A stretch of 19,143 nt of DNA from H111-94 sp034436045 (GCA_034436045.1 DAOTVZ010000006.1:1-19143), one strand, 5' to 3'. Shown: positions 1 to 8,085, counted from the first letter of the stretch. The notes: generated from the sequence alone by a model not told the origin. A program made the numbers and translations.

Positions 1-195
1 CTCTGCAAGTTGCTGATTGGTAAAGTGGTCGTGGGCTATGAGGGTATCAAATAGTTTGTCGTATTGCTCTTTTAGTCTTTCTAATGTGGTCTTGTTAACT
101 AGCGCTCCTATTGCAATAGTCTGTAGCTCTAGCGTCTTCTTGAGTTCAGCATGTTCTCGCTCAATGGCTTGCAATCGCTCCTCAATAGTGGGCAT
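1..195 (-). CDS. Small coiled-coil hypothetical protein (N-terminal 65 residues; 3' end outside window)
   Basis: Reading the minus strand from the ATG at 195 gives an uninterrupted frame to the window edge, beginning MPTIEERLQAIEREHAELKK and continuing with Leu/Glu/Lys heptads, then LIAHDHFTNQQLAE. A good Shine-Dalgarno (GGGAG) lies about 9 nt before the ATG, and a TTGAAT-17-TATACT promoter lies upstream at 236-264. The visible part is almost wholly predicted coiled coil, with no signal peptide or membrane segment. From memory, Ktedonobacteria carry many short paralogues of this style, annotated as hypothetical; their function is unknown to me. It is divergent from the aminopeptidase gene. 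The plus-strand frame over the same bases (17-337) is Ser/Leu-rich shadow sequence and is not a gene. Confidence 0.75.
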   Translation of the reverse strand, partial: MPTIEERLQAIEREHAELKKTLELQTIAIGALVNKTTLERLKEQYDKLFDTLIAHDHFTNQQLAE

Positions 196-235
196 CGGTT
201 TTTCTCCCTGCCTTAATGGCTATTTTGATGGGTAT

Positions 236-264
236 AGTATATCATATGGGGTGTTCTTATTCAA
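236..264 (-). promoter_or_regulatory. Sigma-70-like promoter of the coiled-coil gene
   Basis: On the minus strand TTGAAT (259-264) and TATACT (236-241) are separated by exactly 17 nt. Transcription would start near 229, about 34 nt before the ATG at 195. This is a pattern match only. Confidence 0.45.
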
Positions 265-292
265 TTGTTGTCTCACAAAGTTACAGAGAACC

Positions 293-308
293 AGGAGGAT
301 GTGTTTTG
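293..308 (+). promoter_or_regulatory. Ribosome binding site that decides a TTG start
   Basis: A perfect AGGAGG (293-298) lies 7 nt before TTG (306-308), in frame with the M1 peptidase. The upstream in-frame ATGs at 216 and 246 have no Shine-Dalgarno. They would also add residues that do not look like M1 peptidase sequence and would begin within or upstream of the divergent promoter. Confidence 0.6.
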
Positions 309-2978
309 GCTTATTGCACTCGTACTCAACACATTAATGCAGGAGATGGCTATAGTCTGCTATTTCTCAATACTTATACAGCTCTTCCTACTCCCAAAGC
401 TCGCTTTTTTGAATTGCCCGATGATCGCTTGCACTATGCGCCCGACCGACCCGTCGATGTTCGCCACGTGAAGCTGGTTATCGCGCTCGACTTTGAGCAG
501 GAGACGATCAGTGGTACGGTCTATACCACCTGCTCGGCTCTCTATGAAGAGGTGAAAACTATTGCGTTCGATGCCGTTGAACTACATATCGAGAATGTAG
601 CGCTGGATGACGGCAAGAAGCTGGACTATACCACTACCGACAAAAAGCTGATTGTCACGTTAGATCGTTCCTATCAGCATGGTGAGACATTTACTGTCGC
701 TGTCACCTATCACGCGAAACCTCGCACTGGTTTGCATTTTATCAAGCCCGCGCCCGAAGACCCGCAACGTCCGGTGCAGGCGTGGACTTTCGGGCAGCCA
801 CAATACCATAGCCACTGGTTTCCCTGTCATGACGCGCCTAATGATCGCGCTACCACCGAGATCATCGTCACCGTGCCGTCGCAGTTCCTGACCGTCTCTA
901 ATGGCAACCTGCTCAATGTGACGGATCATGGCGCGACCAGAACGCATCACTGGCGGCATGACGTGCCCCATGCGGCCTACCTGATCTCGCTGGTGGTTGG
1001 TGATTTTGCCGTTATCGAAGATAGTTATAACGGCAAGCCGGTCACGTATTATGTGCGCCCGGATCGCAAGGAGCATGCCAGGTTACTGATGGGCAAGACG
1101 CCCGCGATGATGCGCTTCTTCTCCGAATTTACCGGTGTCGAATATCCCTATGACAAATATGCCCAGACGGTGGTGGAGCTATACACCGGTGCGATGGAGC
1201 ATACCACAGCCACCACACATAGTTTTACGTTGTTGCCTGATCAGCGCGCCTCGCTTGACATCGAACTGGTGCCGGTGGTGGCCCACGAGCTGGCCCATCA
1301 GTGGTTCGGCGACCTCGTGACCTGCCGCGATTGGTCAAACGGCTGGCTCAATGAGGGCTTTGCCACTTACTTCGAGCAGTTGTGGGGCGAGCATGATCGT
1401 GGTACCGATGAGTTCAAGTACGCTATGCTGCAAGAGAAGAGCGGCTATTTGCAAGAGGATAGCCATTATCGTCGCCCGATAGTCTATCATGTTTACTATG
1501 ATGACGGCTTTGAGCTATTTGATCGGCACCTGTATAACAAAGGTGCCTGGGTGCTGCACATGCTGCGCCATCAGCTCGGCGAGGCGAGTTTCCGGCGCGG
1601 CATTCATGCCTATCTGCAACGGTATCGTACCAGAGAGGTCATCACGGCTGATCTTGAACGCACGTTAGAAGATATCACGGGTCGCAGTCTGGCGCGCTTC
1701 TTCCAGCAGTGGGTACACAGTGGTGGTCATCCCGAACTGGAGGTCAACTACTCCTGGGAGAGCGAGCAAAAGATGGCGAAGGTCAAGATTAAGCAGACGC
1801 AGACCGTCGATGATCTGACGCCGTGTTTCCTGACGCCTCTGGACATTGCCTTCACCATTCCCGTCGCGGATGATGCGCAGGCCGGACAAACTCGCACAGT
1901 CTCTATGCGGGTCATGCTTGGCGAGGATGGTCAGGTAGAGCAGAGCTTCTATCTGCCGTTAGAGCGTGAGCCGTTGATGGTACGCATTGACCCCGATGGC
2001 TGGCTGCTCAAGACACTGAAGTTCGAGCGCTCGACGAAGATGCTCTGTTATCAGCTTGCTAACGATCCCGATGTGTTGGGGCGCATTGAGGCGGCGGAGG
2101 CGCTAGGCGAGCGGGATGACGAGGAAAGTTTTAACGCGCTCGTCGCTGCACTCAACAACGATGCCTTCTGGGGCGTGCGCTCGACGGCAGTGGGGGCATT
2201 GGGCAAGCGGGGCAACGCGAAGGCACAGGAGGCGTTGATCACCGCGCTGCAAACGCTGGATGCAACCACCCATTCGCGGGTACGCGCGACTATTGCCTCG
2301 ACGCTCGGCAAGTTCAGCGCACCGCAGCAGGAGGGATTGGCGCAGCGCTCGGCTGAGGTCTTGCGCGGCCTGCTGGCAAAGGGCGATGTCAGTTATCTCG
2401 TCGAGTCCGCTGCCGCGCGCGGGTTGGGCCAGACGCGCACCGGTAATGTCGAGTTCCTCACGGAACTTCTGGCGCGCCCATCCTGGCTGTATACTGTGCA
2501 ACAGGGTATCTTCGCCGGTCTGGCCGCGACCGAGGATGAGCGTGTAGTGGACACAATGGCACTCTATATGAATAACCCTGCCAACTACCCTACCCTGCGC
2601 TCAGCGGCGGTTTCTGGCTTACTTACGCTGGCACAGAAGCGCAGCCAGTACAGCGAAGCGTCCCGCCAGCGCGCCGTGACCGCGCTCATCTACGCTCTGG
2701 AGCATGACCCCTGGCCACCGATACGTGGCATCGCCGCAATGGCTCTGATGGAGTTTGGCGAGCGCCGTGCAATTGATGCCCTGGAGAACGCGGCCCGGCG
2801 TGAACTGGACTCGTTAGTGCGGCGTCGCATGCGCGTCGCGGCCCACGTCTTGCGTCAGGGTGGCAAGGACGATGAGCAGATCAAAAATCTGCGCAAAGAC
2901 CTGGACGATATACGTGAGGAGAATCGGTGGCTCAAAGAGCAGGTGAGCACCCTCGAAGCGCGCATCAAACAGGTGTAA
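306..2978 (+). CDS. M1-family zinc aminopeptidase with C-terminal HEAT repeats
   Basis: Metallo-aminopeptidase that removes N-terminal residues from peptides, probably in the cytoplasm since no signal peptide is seen. From the TTG start (890 aa) the zinc site HELAH lies at residues 327-331, with the third ligand Glu350 in WLNEGFATYFE (HExxH-x18-E), so catalytic residues are intact. The exopeptidase motif reads GAMEH (295-299) rather than GAMEN/GGMEN. The Y-x-KGAWVLHMLR segment near residue 410 matches the helix carrying the catalytic Tyr of the family. The N-terminal beta domain begins at about residue 30 (FFELPDDRLHYAPDRP). From about 570 to 860 come Ala/Leu-rich helical pairs (RIEAAEALGERDDEESFNAL and similar) typical of HEAT repeats, then a short coiled coil to the end. 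The first ~30 residues are atypical and the start is uncertain. It may share a transcript with the zinc-ribbon gene 73 nt downstream. Confidence 0.93.
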   Translation: MAYCTRTQHINAGDGYSLLFLNTYTALPTPKARFFELPDDRLHYAPDRPVDVRHVKLVIALDFEQETISGTVYTTCSALYEEVKTIAFDAVELHIENVALDDGKKLDYTTTDKKLIVTLDRSYQHGETFTVAVTYHAKPRTGLHFIKPAPEDPQRPVQAWTFGQPQYHSHWFPCHDAPNDRATTEIIVTVPSQFLTVSNGNLLNVTDHGATRTHHWRHDVPHAAYLISLVVGDFAVIEDSYNGKPVTYYVRPDRKEHARLLMGKTPAMMRFFSEFTGVEYPYDKYAQTVVELYTGAMEHTTATTHSFTLLPDQRASLDIELVPVVAHELAHQWFGDLVTCRDWSNGWLNEGFATYFEQLWGEHDRGTDEFKYAMLQEKSGYLQEDSHYRRPIVYHVYYDDGFELFDRHLYNKGAWVLHMLRHQLGEASFRRGIHAYLQRYRTREVITADLERTLEDITGRSLARFFQQWVHSGGHPELEVNYSWESEQKMAKVKIKQTQTVDDLTPCFLTPLDIAFTIPVADDAQAGQTRTVSMRVMLGEDGQVEQSFYLPLEREPLMVRIDPDGWLLKTLKFERSTKMLCYQLANDPDVLGRIEAAEALGERDDEESFNALVAALNNDAFWGVRSTAVGALGKRGNAKAQEALITALQTLDATTHSRVRATIASTLGKFSAPQQEGLAQRSAEVLRGLLAKGDVSYLVESAAARGLGQTRTGNVEFLTELLARPSWLYTVQQGIFAGLAATEDERVVDTMALYMNNPANYPTLRSAAVSGLLTLAQKRSQYSEASRQRAVTALIYALEHDPWPPIRGIAAMALMEFGERRAIDALENAARRELDSLVRRRMRVAAHVLRQGGKDDEQIKNLRKDLDDIREENRWLKEQVSTLEARIKQV

Positions 2979-3051
2979 CAGATAAATTCATTCGTCACTC
3001 GCGCTCCCTTAAGTCTGGTGTTGCGAGCATTTCAGCCTGGAGGAGAGACCT

Positions 3052-3567
3052 ATGTTTTGTGCAAGTTGCGGCACGAAGGTACCGGATGGTGCCCATTTTT
3101 GTCAGAATTGTGGGGCGTCACTCACGATCCCTGGTGGCGTGACGCATGAGTCATACCCACGCGCGTCTGTGATGCCATCAGCACCGCCTGTATCACAGGG
3201 GGGAGATGGAGCAATGCGGCGGCGAGCAAGCCAGGGGCGTAGCGGTAGTGGAGGACGCGCGAAGGCGCAAGACCCTTATCGGGAACGCATTGCTGAACTG
3301 CGTTTGCAAATCAAGCAACTCAAACTTTACTTACGTCAGGTCAATCAACAGATGTCATCAACGCGCCTGGGCTACTATGAAACGGCCCCCTTTGTGCCGC
3401 CGGGCCTGCTCAAACTGGGCTATAAATTTTTTGAAGATATGCGCCTGCTTGGTCCGCAACAGCAGCGTCAGCAATTGCAGCAACAGATCATGCAGCTTGA
3501 ACAGGAACTTCTGGGTCTTCAACAAGCGCAGCAGCAGTGGAGATTGCAGCAACAGCAACAAGGGTAG
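3052..3567 (+). CDS. Zinc-ribbon protein with Q-rich coiled-coil tail
   Basis: 171 aa. The N-terminus is a zinc ribbon with Cys3/Cys6 and Cys17/Cys20 (CASCG...CQNCG), of the type found at the start of many uncharacterised bacterial proteins. A Gly/Ser/Arg linker follows (about 30-75), then two helical coiled-coil stretches around a conserved-looking middle (RLGYYETAPFVPPGLLKLGY, about 104-123), and a tail very rich in Gln. No membrane segment. The start is fixed by AGGAG (3041-3045) 6 nt before the ATG. It lies 73 nt after the aminopeptidase and ends just before a strong hairpin, so the two may form one transcription unit. Function is unknown; a zinc-dependent scaffold or protein-protein adaptor is a guess. 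Confidence 0.85.
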   Translation: MFCASCGTKVPDGAHFCQNCGASLTIPGGVTHESYPRASVMPSAPPVSQGGDGAMRRRASQGRSGSGGRAKAQDPYRERIAELRLQIKQLKLYLRQVNQQMSSTRLGYYETAPFVPPGLLKLGYKFFEDMRLLGPQQQRQQLQQQIMQLEQELLGLQQAQQQWRLQQQQQG

Positions 3568-3594
3568 AGCAGCTACCTTGCCACCCTGCGATGA

Positions 3595-3633
3595 AATCCC
3601 GCTCTATCGCTCTCCTGACGATAGAGCGGGATT
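3595..3633. terminator. Bidirectional hairpin terminator between convergent genes
   Basis: Perfect 15-bp stem (AATCCCGCTCTATCG / CGATAGAGCGGGATT) with a 9-nt loop, 27 nt after the zinc-ribbon stop and 23 nt before the ligase stop on the other strand. The following plus-strand bases (CTATTATT) are only moderately U-rich. Confidence 0.7.
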
Positions 3634-3656
3634 CTATTATTAAACAACAATGTCTG

Positions 3657-4805
3657 CTATCGTATCGTCTGCGTATAGTCCGTGAGTGTGGCGGGGGACG
3701 CAAGTCCTTGCATCGTCTGCTCGATCAGATAACGGACGACGGCCAGTTGACTGCCAGTGGCTTTATAGACCGCCAGTTGACGATCCGCGCCTGTTCCTCG
3801 TGGGTCGGCGAGGAAGGAGCGCAGATAGTCGATCTCACGGCGACAGCCCAGGTCATCAACCACATCATCTATGAAATCCAGTGTGGCGCTGATTGAGTCA
3901 CGGATGCTGATCGTGCGATTTTGCACAAAATCAACAATGCGAGCGTCCAGACCATGGCGTGCGGCGAGCCACTTGTTCTCTTCAATAAAGTGACTGGGAA
4001 TAACAGGCATACTGAGATTGTGTTTGTGCATCCATGAGAGTTTAGCCACCAATGCCTGACAGAAGGCGGCAATAGCGAGCGTATCTTCAAGCGTGGGAGG
4101 CATATCACAAACACGGAACTCAATCGTATTGAAGAAGGGATGTGGGCGAATATCCCACCAGATGCGTTTCCCGTTGTCTATGCAGCCAGTATGAATCAGT
4201 GTTTGTACATAATCGTCAAATTCATAAGCGGATGAGAATGTGGGCGGAAGACCGGAACGAGGAAACCGACGCCAGACAATGGCGCGGTAGGATTTCAGAC
4301 CGGTGTTACGCCCGTTCCAGAAGGGAGAGTTGGCGGAGATTGCCAGCAGGTGGGGAATCCAGGTGCGAAGCTGATTCATTAGCGGAATGGTAGCCTCGCG
4401 GTGCTCAAGCCCCACATGGATGTGAGCGGCAAAGATCAGAATAGAGCGTCCTACATCCTGATACTCTTCTTCCAGTTCCGCGTAACGATCATTAATAGTA
4501 CGCTGCTGATCCTGCCAGAGCGACATAGGGTGTGTGCCTGCACTGACAAGGGCCACGCCTTCAGCTGCCGCCAGCCGCGCAACGGATTCGGTCAAGCGCG
4601 TGAGATCGGCGCGTAGCTCGCTGATATTAGAACATACATGAGTAATAATCTCAATAACGGATTGCAGCATCTCCGGCTTAATATGGTCGCCGAGCAAAGG
4701 CCGACCCTTATCGAGTAATGGATGGATGCGCGAAGTAAGCTGACCCGTTTGTAGATCGACTAATTGAAATTCTTGCTCGACGCCGAGGGTAAAGTGAGAG
4801 ACCAT
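3657..4805 (-). CDS. ybdK: Carboxylate-amine ligase, YbdK / glutamate-cysteine ligase type 2 family
   Basis: 382 aa, close to the ~370 aa usual for the family. It starts with FTLGVEQEFQLVD, the GVE-E-F nucleotide/metal motif of the GCS2 family, and has IKPEMLQSVIEI, HIHVGLEH (about 129-136), a SANSPFWNGRNTGLKSYRAI block and a WWDIRPHPFFNTIEFRVCDM block. These are the segments shared by weak gamma-glutamylcysteine ligases of this family, which join a carboxylate and an amine with ATP. The true substrate is unknown for most members; it need not be glutathione or another low-molecular-weight thiol. AAGGAG lies 7 nt before the ATG at 4805. No thiol-synthesis partner is adjacent: the next minus-strand gene upstream is cytidine deaminase, 226 nt away. 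The gene ends against a bidirectional hairpin. Confidence 0.92.
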   Translation of the reverse strand: MVSHFTLGVEQEFQLVDLQTGQLTSRIHPLLDKGRPLLGDHIKPEMLQSVIEIITHVCSNISELRADLTRLTESVARLAAAEGVALVSAGTHPMSLWQDQQRTINDRYAELEEEYQDVGRSILIFAAHIHVGLEHREATIPLMNQLRTWIPHLLAISANSPFWNGRNTGLKSYRAIVWRRFPRSGLPPTFSSAYEFDDYVQTLIHTGCIDNGKRIWWDIRPHPFFNTIEFRVCDMPPTLEDTLAIAAFCQALVAKLSWMHKHNLSMPVIPSHFIEENKWLAARHGLDARIVDFVQNRTISIRDSISATLDFIDDVVDDLGCRREIDYLRSFLADPRGTGADRQLAVYKATGSQLAVVRYLIEQTMQGLASPATLTDYTQTIR

Positions 4806-5031
4806 GCAATGCTCCTTCCCAGATAAGATCCGCGATATGTTGGAAACGCACTACCAGATATGAGACGAGTCTATTCTATATCGAGATCACTATACAGGTT
4901 AAAAGCATGTCGGAGAAGATGATGGTAACACAGGCACCTCTACGGGAACTGCATCGCTGTATGAGGACGCGCTACAGATAAAAGTGTTAGGAATCATAGC
5001 GTACACAAGCAATGCAGTTCTGTCAAGGGTT

Positions 5032-5418
5032 TTAGAGGCTAAATGCGTGCGGAAGTAAATCAGCGATAGAAAAGTCTTGTTCGGAGCCATCGATAAAGAT
5101 AGTGGCATGGGGAGCAAGATCGGCAATCCACTGACGGCAGGCACCACAGGGAGTGCGCACGCTCAACGGTGCATCGTGTGGAGTATCGATGCAGGCGACC
5201 GCTAAGTGTGTGATGGAGGTGGCACCGGCGGAGAGCGCAGCCGCCAGTGCCGCACGTTCCGCACAGAGGGTCAGGCCATAGCTGGAAATTTCAATGTTGA
5301 CGCCGGTGAAGAGTTTGCCGTCGGCGAGGAGGGCCGCGCCGACGCGGAAGTGGGAGTAGGGACAATGAGCGCGGTGCGCAGCCTCGCGCGCGAGCGCGAG
5401 CAATGTTTCTCGTTCCAT
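5032..5418 (-). CDS. cdd: Cytidine deaminase
   Basis: 128 aa, the length of the homotetrameric bacterial Cdd. It hydrolyses cytidine and deoxycytidine to uridine and deoxyuridine in pyrimidine salvage. The zinc site is complete: Cys52-Ala-Glu54 (LCAERAA; Glu54 is the proton shuttle) and Pro90-Cys91-Gly-Ala-Cys94 (PCGACRQW). NIEISSYGLT (41-50) matches the nucleoside-binding Asn/Glu segment. YSHFRVGAAL (21-30) is the usual N-terminal block. The Shine-Dalgarno is modest (GAGG, about 10 nt before the ATG). The gene seems to be transcribed alone; a 263-nt divergent gap separates it from the response regulator and contains a palindrome at 5461-5478. Confidence 0.95.
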   Translation of the reverse strand: MERETLLALAREAAHRAHCPYSHFRVGAALLADGKLFTGVNIEISSYGLTLCAERAALAAALSAGATSITHLAVACIDTPHDAPLSVRTPCGACRQWIADLAPHATIFIDGSEQDFSIADLLPHAFSL

Positions 5419-5460
5419 AAGTCATACCTCGTGCTGATAAAGTAGTCGCCATGCGCTTCC

Positions 5461-5478
5461 CAGGGTTATAATAACCTG
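5461..5478. promoter_or_regulatory. Palindrome in the cdd / response-regulator divergent region
   Basis: CAGGGTTATAATAACCTG is a near-perfect inverted repeat (CAGG-TTAT / ATAA-CCTG with one extra G) about 43 nt upstream of the cdd start. It contains TATTAT on the cdd strand, which could be a -10, but no convincing -35 is seen. It could be an operator overlapping the cdd promoter. Confidence 0.25.
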
Positions 5479-5681
5479 AGAAATACATGGCTATCTGCCG
5501 ATAGTGAAGTAGTACAGGTGGAGTGCCTGCTTATGACCCAAATTGTATCATGATGTTACCACTCATAGCTCATCGCGTTACTACAGATGAGGATGACGTG
5601 AAAAATCATTGCATGCAACGCATAGATACACATAGGCACATACTTGTATGCTATAGTACAGGTCTGTAGGAGGAACCACGA

Positions 5682-6380
5682 GTGAAAATCATGGTGGCGG
5701 ATGATGACCGCGACATGGTAGATTTACTGAGCTATTTTCTCAAGGGCCACGGCTACGACGTGGTACGAGCGTTTGATGGGGAACAAGCAATCAAGCGTTG
5801 GCGTGAAACCCTTCCAGACCTCGTGATCCTTGATTTGCAGATGCCTAAATTGGATGGCTTTGAGGTCTGCCGCCAGATGAGGAGTGAGACAAACTCAATG
5901 GTTCTCATTCTCACGGCCCGTGACCACGAAGACGATGAGATTCGTGGCCTGGAAATGGGGGCCGATGACTATTTGCGCAAGCCCTTTAGCCCACGCCAGT
6001 TAATGGCGCGCATCAAAGCTATTATGCGCCGTGCTTCAAATACCCGTGGCACCAGCAACACCTCGACGGTGACAGTTGGCCCTGTGACGCTGGATGCGAT
6101 GCGCCACGAAGTCACACGCGATAACGTTAAGGTGCGCCTGACCCCCACCGAGAGTCGCCTGTTGCACCTGCTGATTACCCACACTGGTCAGGTTCTAACG
6201 ACGGATATGATTATTGAGCGCGTGTGGGGCTATGATGAGGCGGGCGATTCGGGATTGGTAAAGACCCACATTCGCCATCTGCGTCAGAAGATCGAGCCGG
6301 ATTCGAACAATCCACAATTCATTATGACGGTGCCGGGCGTCGGCTATACCTTCGCTACCCCGCTCACTGTGGAGCCTTGA
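5682..6380 (+). CDS. OmpR/PhoB-family response regulator (orphan)
   Basis: 232 aa, GTG start set by AGGAGG (5668-5673) 8 nt upstream. The receiver domain (1-115) has the acidic cluster Asp7-Asp8-Asp9, phospho-acceptor Asp51 (VILDLQMP), Thr78 (LTAR) and Lys100 (LRKPF), so all phosphorylation residues are present. A linker (about 118-130) leads to a winged-helix DNA-binding domain (133-228) with LTPTESRLLHLLI, the recognition-helix region LVKTHIRHLRQKIEPD and the wing VPGVGYTF. It should act as a phosphorylation-controlled transcription factor. No histidine kinase lies within the window on either side, so its partner is elsewhere. A TATAGT at 5652-5657 could be its -10, without a recognisable -35. 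Confidence 0.95.
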   Translation: MKIMVADDDRDMVDLLSYFLKGHGYDVVRAFDGEQAIKRWRETLPDLVILDLQMPKLDGFEVCRQMRSETNSMVLILTARDHEDDEIRGLEMGADDYLRKPFSPRQLMARIKAIMRRASNTRGTSNTSTVTVGPVTLDAMRHEVTRDNVKVRLTPTESRLLHLLITHTGQVLTTDMIIERVWGYDEAGDSGLVKTHIRHLRQKIEPDSNNPQFIMTVPGVGYTFATPLTVEP

Positions 6381-6681
6381 CCACACATGATGCCCACCGC
6401 ATCATGCGGTAGGCATCATACATATTCCAAATATCCTTAACCGGAAATGCCACTTCTCAACCGTATTGCAACCGTTATAACTGCTCATTTTCCCCCTTCA
6501 TGCTCTAATGTTAGAAATAAATGAAGCTAAAAGCCACAACTTCCTACACTATCAAGACCTGCTTTCTGTGTTCGTGGCGTAATAGTTCAGGCTGATAGCA
6601 AGCGATACATCGTCCGCGTTGAAAAGAGAGCAGTACCGTGTCGCGTGTTATGATATGCAAGATGCATGGAGGAAAGAGCAG
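6381..6681. other. Intergenic region after the response regulator
   Basis: 301 nt without a gene. It holds the hairpin at 6387-6419 and then AT-rich sequence that presumably carries the promoter of the downstream gene. I could not pick a convincing -35/-10 pair. The GGAGG at 6668-6672 is the ribosome binding site of the next gene. Confidence 0.5.
6387..6419. terminator. Hairpin after the response regulator
   Basis: ATGATGCC-C-ACCGCAT (6387-6402) pairs with ATGCGGT-A-GGCATCAT (6404-6419) with a single C/A mismatch and a minimal loop, 6 nt after the stop codon. No U-tract follows, so it may work as an mRNA 3'-end stabiliser rather than an intrinsic terminator. Confidence 0.5.
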
Positions 6682-7632
6682 ATGGAGGTTAATGCTCAAG
6701 AAAAATATCTTATGTCCCCTTGCGATTGTCAGCTCTTCCCTGACGACAACCGGATGGCAACGCATCTAAACAATGAGACTGTTCCTATCCCTCTGGCCTT
6801 TTCCGCGCAACTGCACGAAGCCATTGCGCGAAGCCTGCCGATGAGCTATCCATTGAGTTTGCTTTTAATCCATGTAACGCAATGGGAGCAGACACCTGTT
6901 TCAATCACTGGTACTATATCGGCACAGCGGCAACGCTTTCACGCGCCGCCTGGATTGTTGGACCAGGTGCTAGCCAATGTTCGTCGGGTTATTCGGGCCA
7001 GAGATCGCATTCTGGTGCAACCTGGCATTGCAGCAGCGCTCATCCTGCCCTATGTAGATGAGAAGGGCATCGAAAGCATCCATGATCGTATCTATCACAG
7101 TGTCAGCCTGTTACAGGCGGAGACGGTGGTACCACCCTTGCGGCGGGAGGTCACGATTGAGTTCGGTCTCTGTACGAGTAACTCTGCACTGGAGGCGAGC
7201 GAGGAGATGTTGACGCGCGCCTGCCGCCTGGTGAGCCAGTTTTCGCTGATGCCGGTTGTACAGGTGCTATCCTGGTTGGATGAAGAGAGGGAGTCGGCGC
7301 TCAGCATGCCCGCTGAGCGCATTGTGGAACCATGCAGGTTGCCAGAGACAGAGAGTGAAGGAAGACCCCAGGGTATACGGGGAACCCAGGCTCCGTTTAT
7401 GCATCTCCCCGCCCGGCTTCCTGAACGCTTGACGCAGCTTATCCCTTATGCAATGGCCTCCTCGCTACGCTGTGTGCCTGTGGGACGCAACCATAATCGT
7501 CTGACGGTCGCAATGGCCAATCCAGGCGATATCCAGGCTCTCAATCAGCTTGCCGAAATTACAGGTATGACTATCTTCCCGGTAGCTTGCGAGGAGGAGG
7601 CTCTCGACCAGTTGCTGACGTACCGGTGGTGA
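6682..7632 (+). CDS. GGDEF-like (signature lost) plus C-terminal MshEN/GspE-N-like protein
   Basis: 316 aa from the ATG at 6682, chosen because GGAGG (6668-6672) lies 9 nt upstream; an in-frame TTG at 6619 has no such site. Residues about 55-190 follow the strand/helix order of a GGDEF domain: YPLSLLLIHVTQWE, LLDQVLANVRRVIRARDRIL, then QPGIAAALILPY where GG[D/E]EF-ALLLP is expected, then IHDRIYHSV and VTIEFGLCTSN. The active-site signature is absent, so diguanylate cyclase activity is not expected. Residues about 242-316 (LPARLPERLTQLIPYAMASS, RCVPVGRN, LTVAMANPGDIQALNQL, ITGMTIFPVAC) match the second half of the MshEN/T2SS-E N-terminal domain. The RLG-type c-di-GMP-binding half of MshEN and any ATPase domain are missing. 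It probably has a regulatory or scaffold role. The domain assignment is from pattern memory; the GGDEF part is less certain than the MshEN part. Confidence 0.8.
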   Translation: MEVNAQEKYLMSPCDCQLFPDDNRMATHLNNETVPIPLAFSAQLHEAIARSLPMSYPLSLLLIHVTQWEQTPVSITGTISAQRQRFHAPPGLLDQVLANVRRVIRARDRILVQPGIAAALILPYVDEKGIESIHDRIYHSVSLLQAETVVPPLRREVTIEFGLCTSNSALEASEEMLTRACRLVSQFSLMPVVQVLSWLDEERESALSMPAERIVEPCRLPETESEGRPQGIRGTQAPFMHLPARLPERLTQLIPYAMASSLRCVPVGRNHNRLTVAMANPGDIQALNQLAEITGMTIFPVACEEEALDQLLTYRW

Positions 7633-7863
7633 AGCGATGCTGATCGGCTCTGTAAAGATATCTCTGTAGCGGAGGTAGATCGGCGGTGATGAATATCACA
7701 CCCATTGGAGACTGAACTTAACCAGATCGTAACTGTTCCTTAACGAAAACATGTATCATCGTTGGTTATTATATGCAAAGAGACATCAAGCGGAAGAAAG
7801 ATATAATCCTGGTCGCTTGTGTTGTATGGCGTTTATGTATTATTTTAGCCGAGGAGAGAAATC

Positions 7864-8085
7864 ATGGTTGTGCAGATGGTTCAAGATGAAACCTTACTGA
7901 CATTTAAAGAAGCTATGACATATTTGCGCGTGAGCCGCTCGACCCTGTATCGGTTAATGTGGTCCGGCCAGTTGACCGGGCACAAAGTAGGAAGCACCTG
8001 GCGTTTCTACCGCGATGATCTGCGCGCCTGTGTAGACCGCGAGGTTGAGATGCCGACCTTGCGTGTTGCTCAATCCGCGAACTAG
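7864..8085 (+). CDS. Excisionase-type helix-turn-helix DNA-binding protein
   Basis: 73 aa. Residues about 11-57 (LLTFKEAMTYLRVSRSTLYR, GHKVGSTWRFYRDDL) are the MerR-like winged-helix HTH_17 / excisionase fold, in which the helix VSRSTLYRLM reads DNA and the K-x-G-x-x-W-R-F wing follows. GAGGAGAG lies 6-7 nt before the ATG. No integrase or recombinase is nearby, so although the family name is excisionase it is more likely a small transcription factor. It follows the GGDEF-like/MshEN protein by 231 nt on the same strand, enough space for its own promoter. A hairpin at 8148-8180 closes the unit. Confidence 0.87.
   Translation: MVVQMVQDETLLTFKEAMTYLRVSRSTLYRLMWSGQLTGHKVGSTWRFYRDDLRACVDREVEMPTLRVAQSAN

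Noticed and set aside
17..337. 106-aa plus-strand frame
   Set aside because: It is antisense to the coiled-coil gene and crosses that gene's promoter; Ser/Cys/Leu-rich composition is typical of a shadow of a Glu/Lys-rich coiled coil.
660..1076. 138-aa minus-strand frame
   Set aside because: It is wholly antisense to the M1 peptidase with no recognisable content.
4806..5031. Possible small gene between the ligase and cytidine deaminase
   Set aside because: The only minus-strand frame here (4899-5147) overlaps the end of cdd in another frame and has no start signal; no RNA structure is evident.
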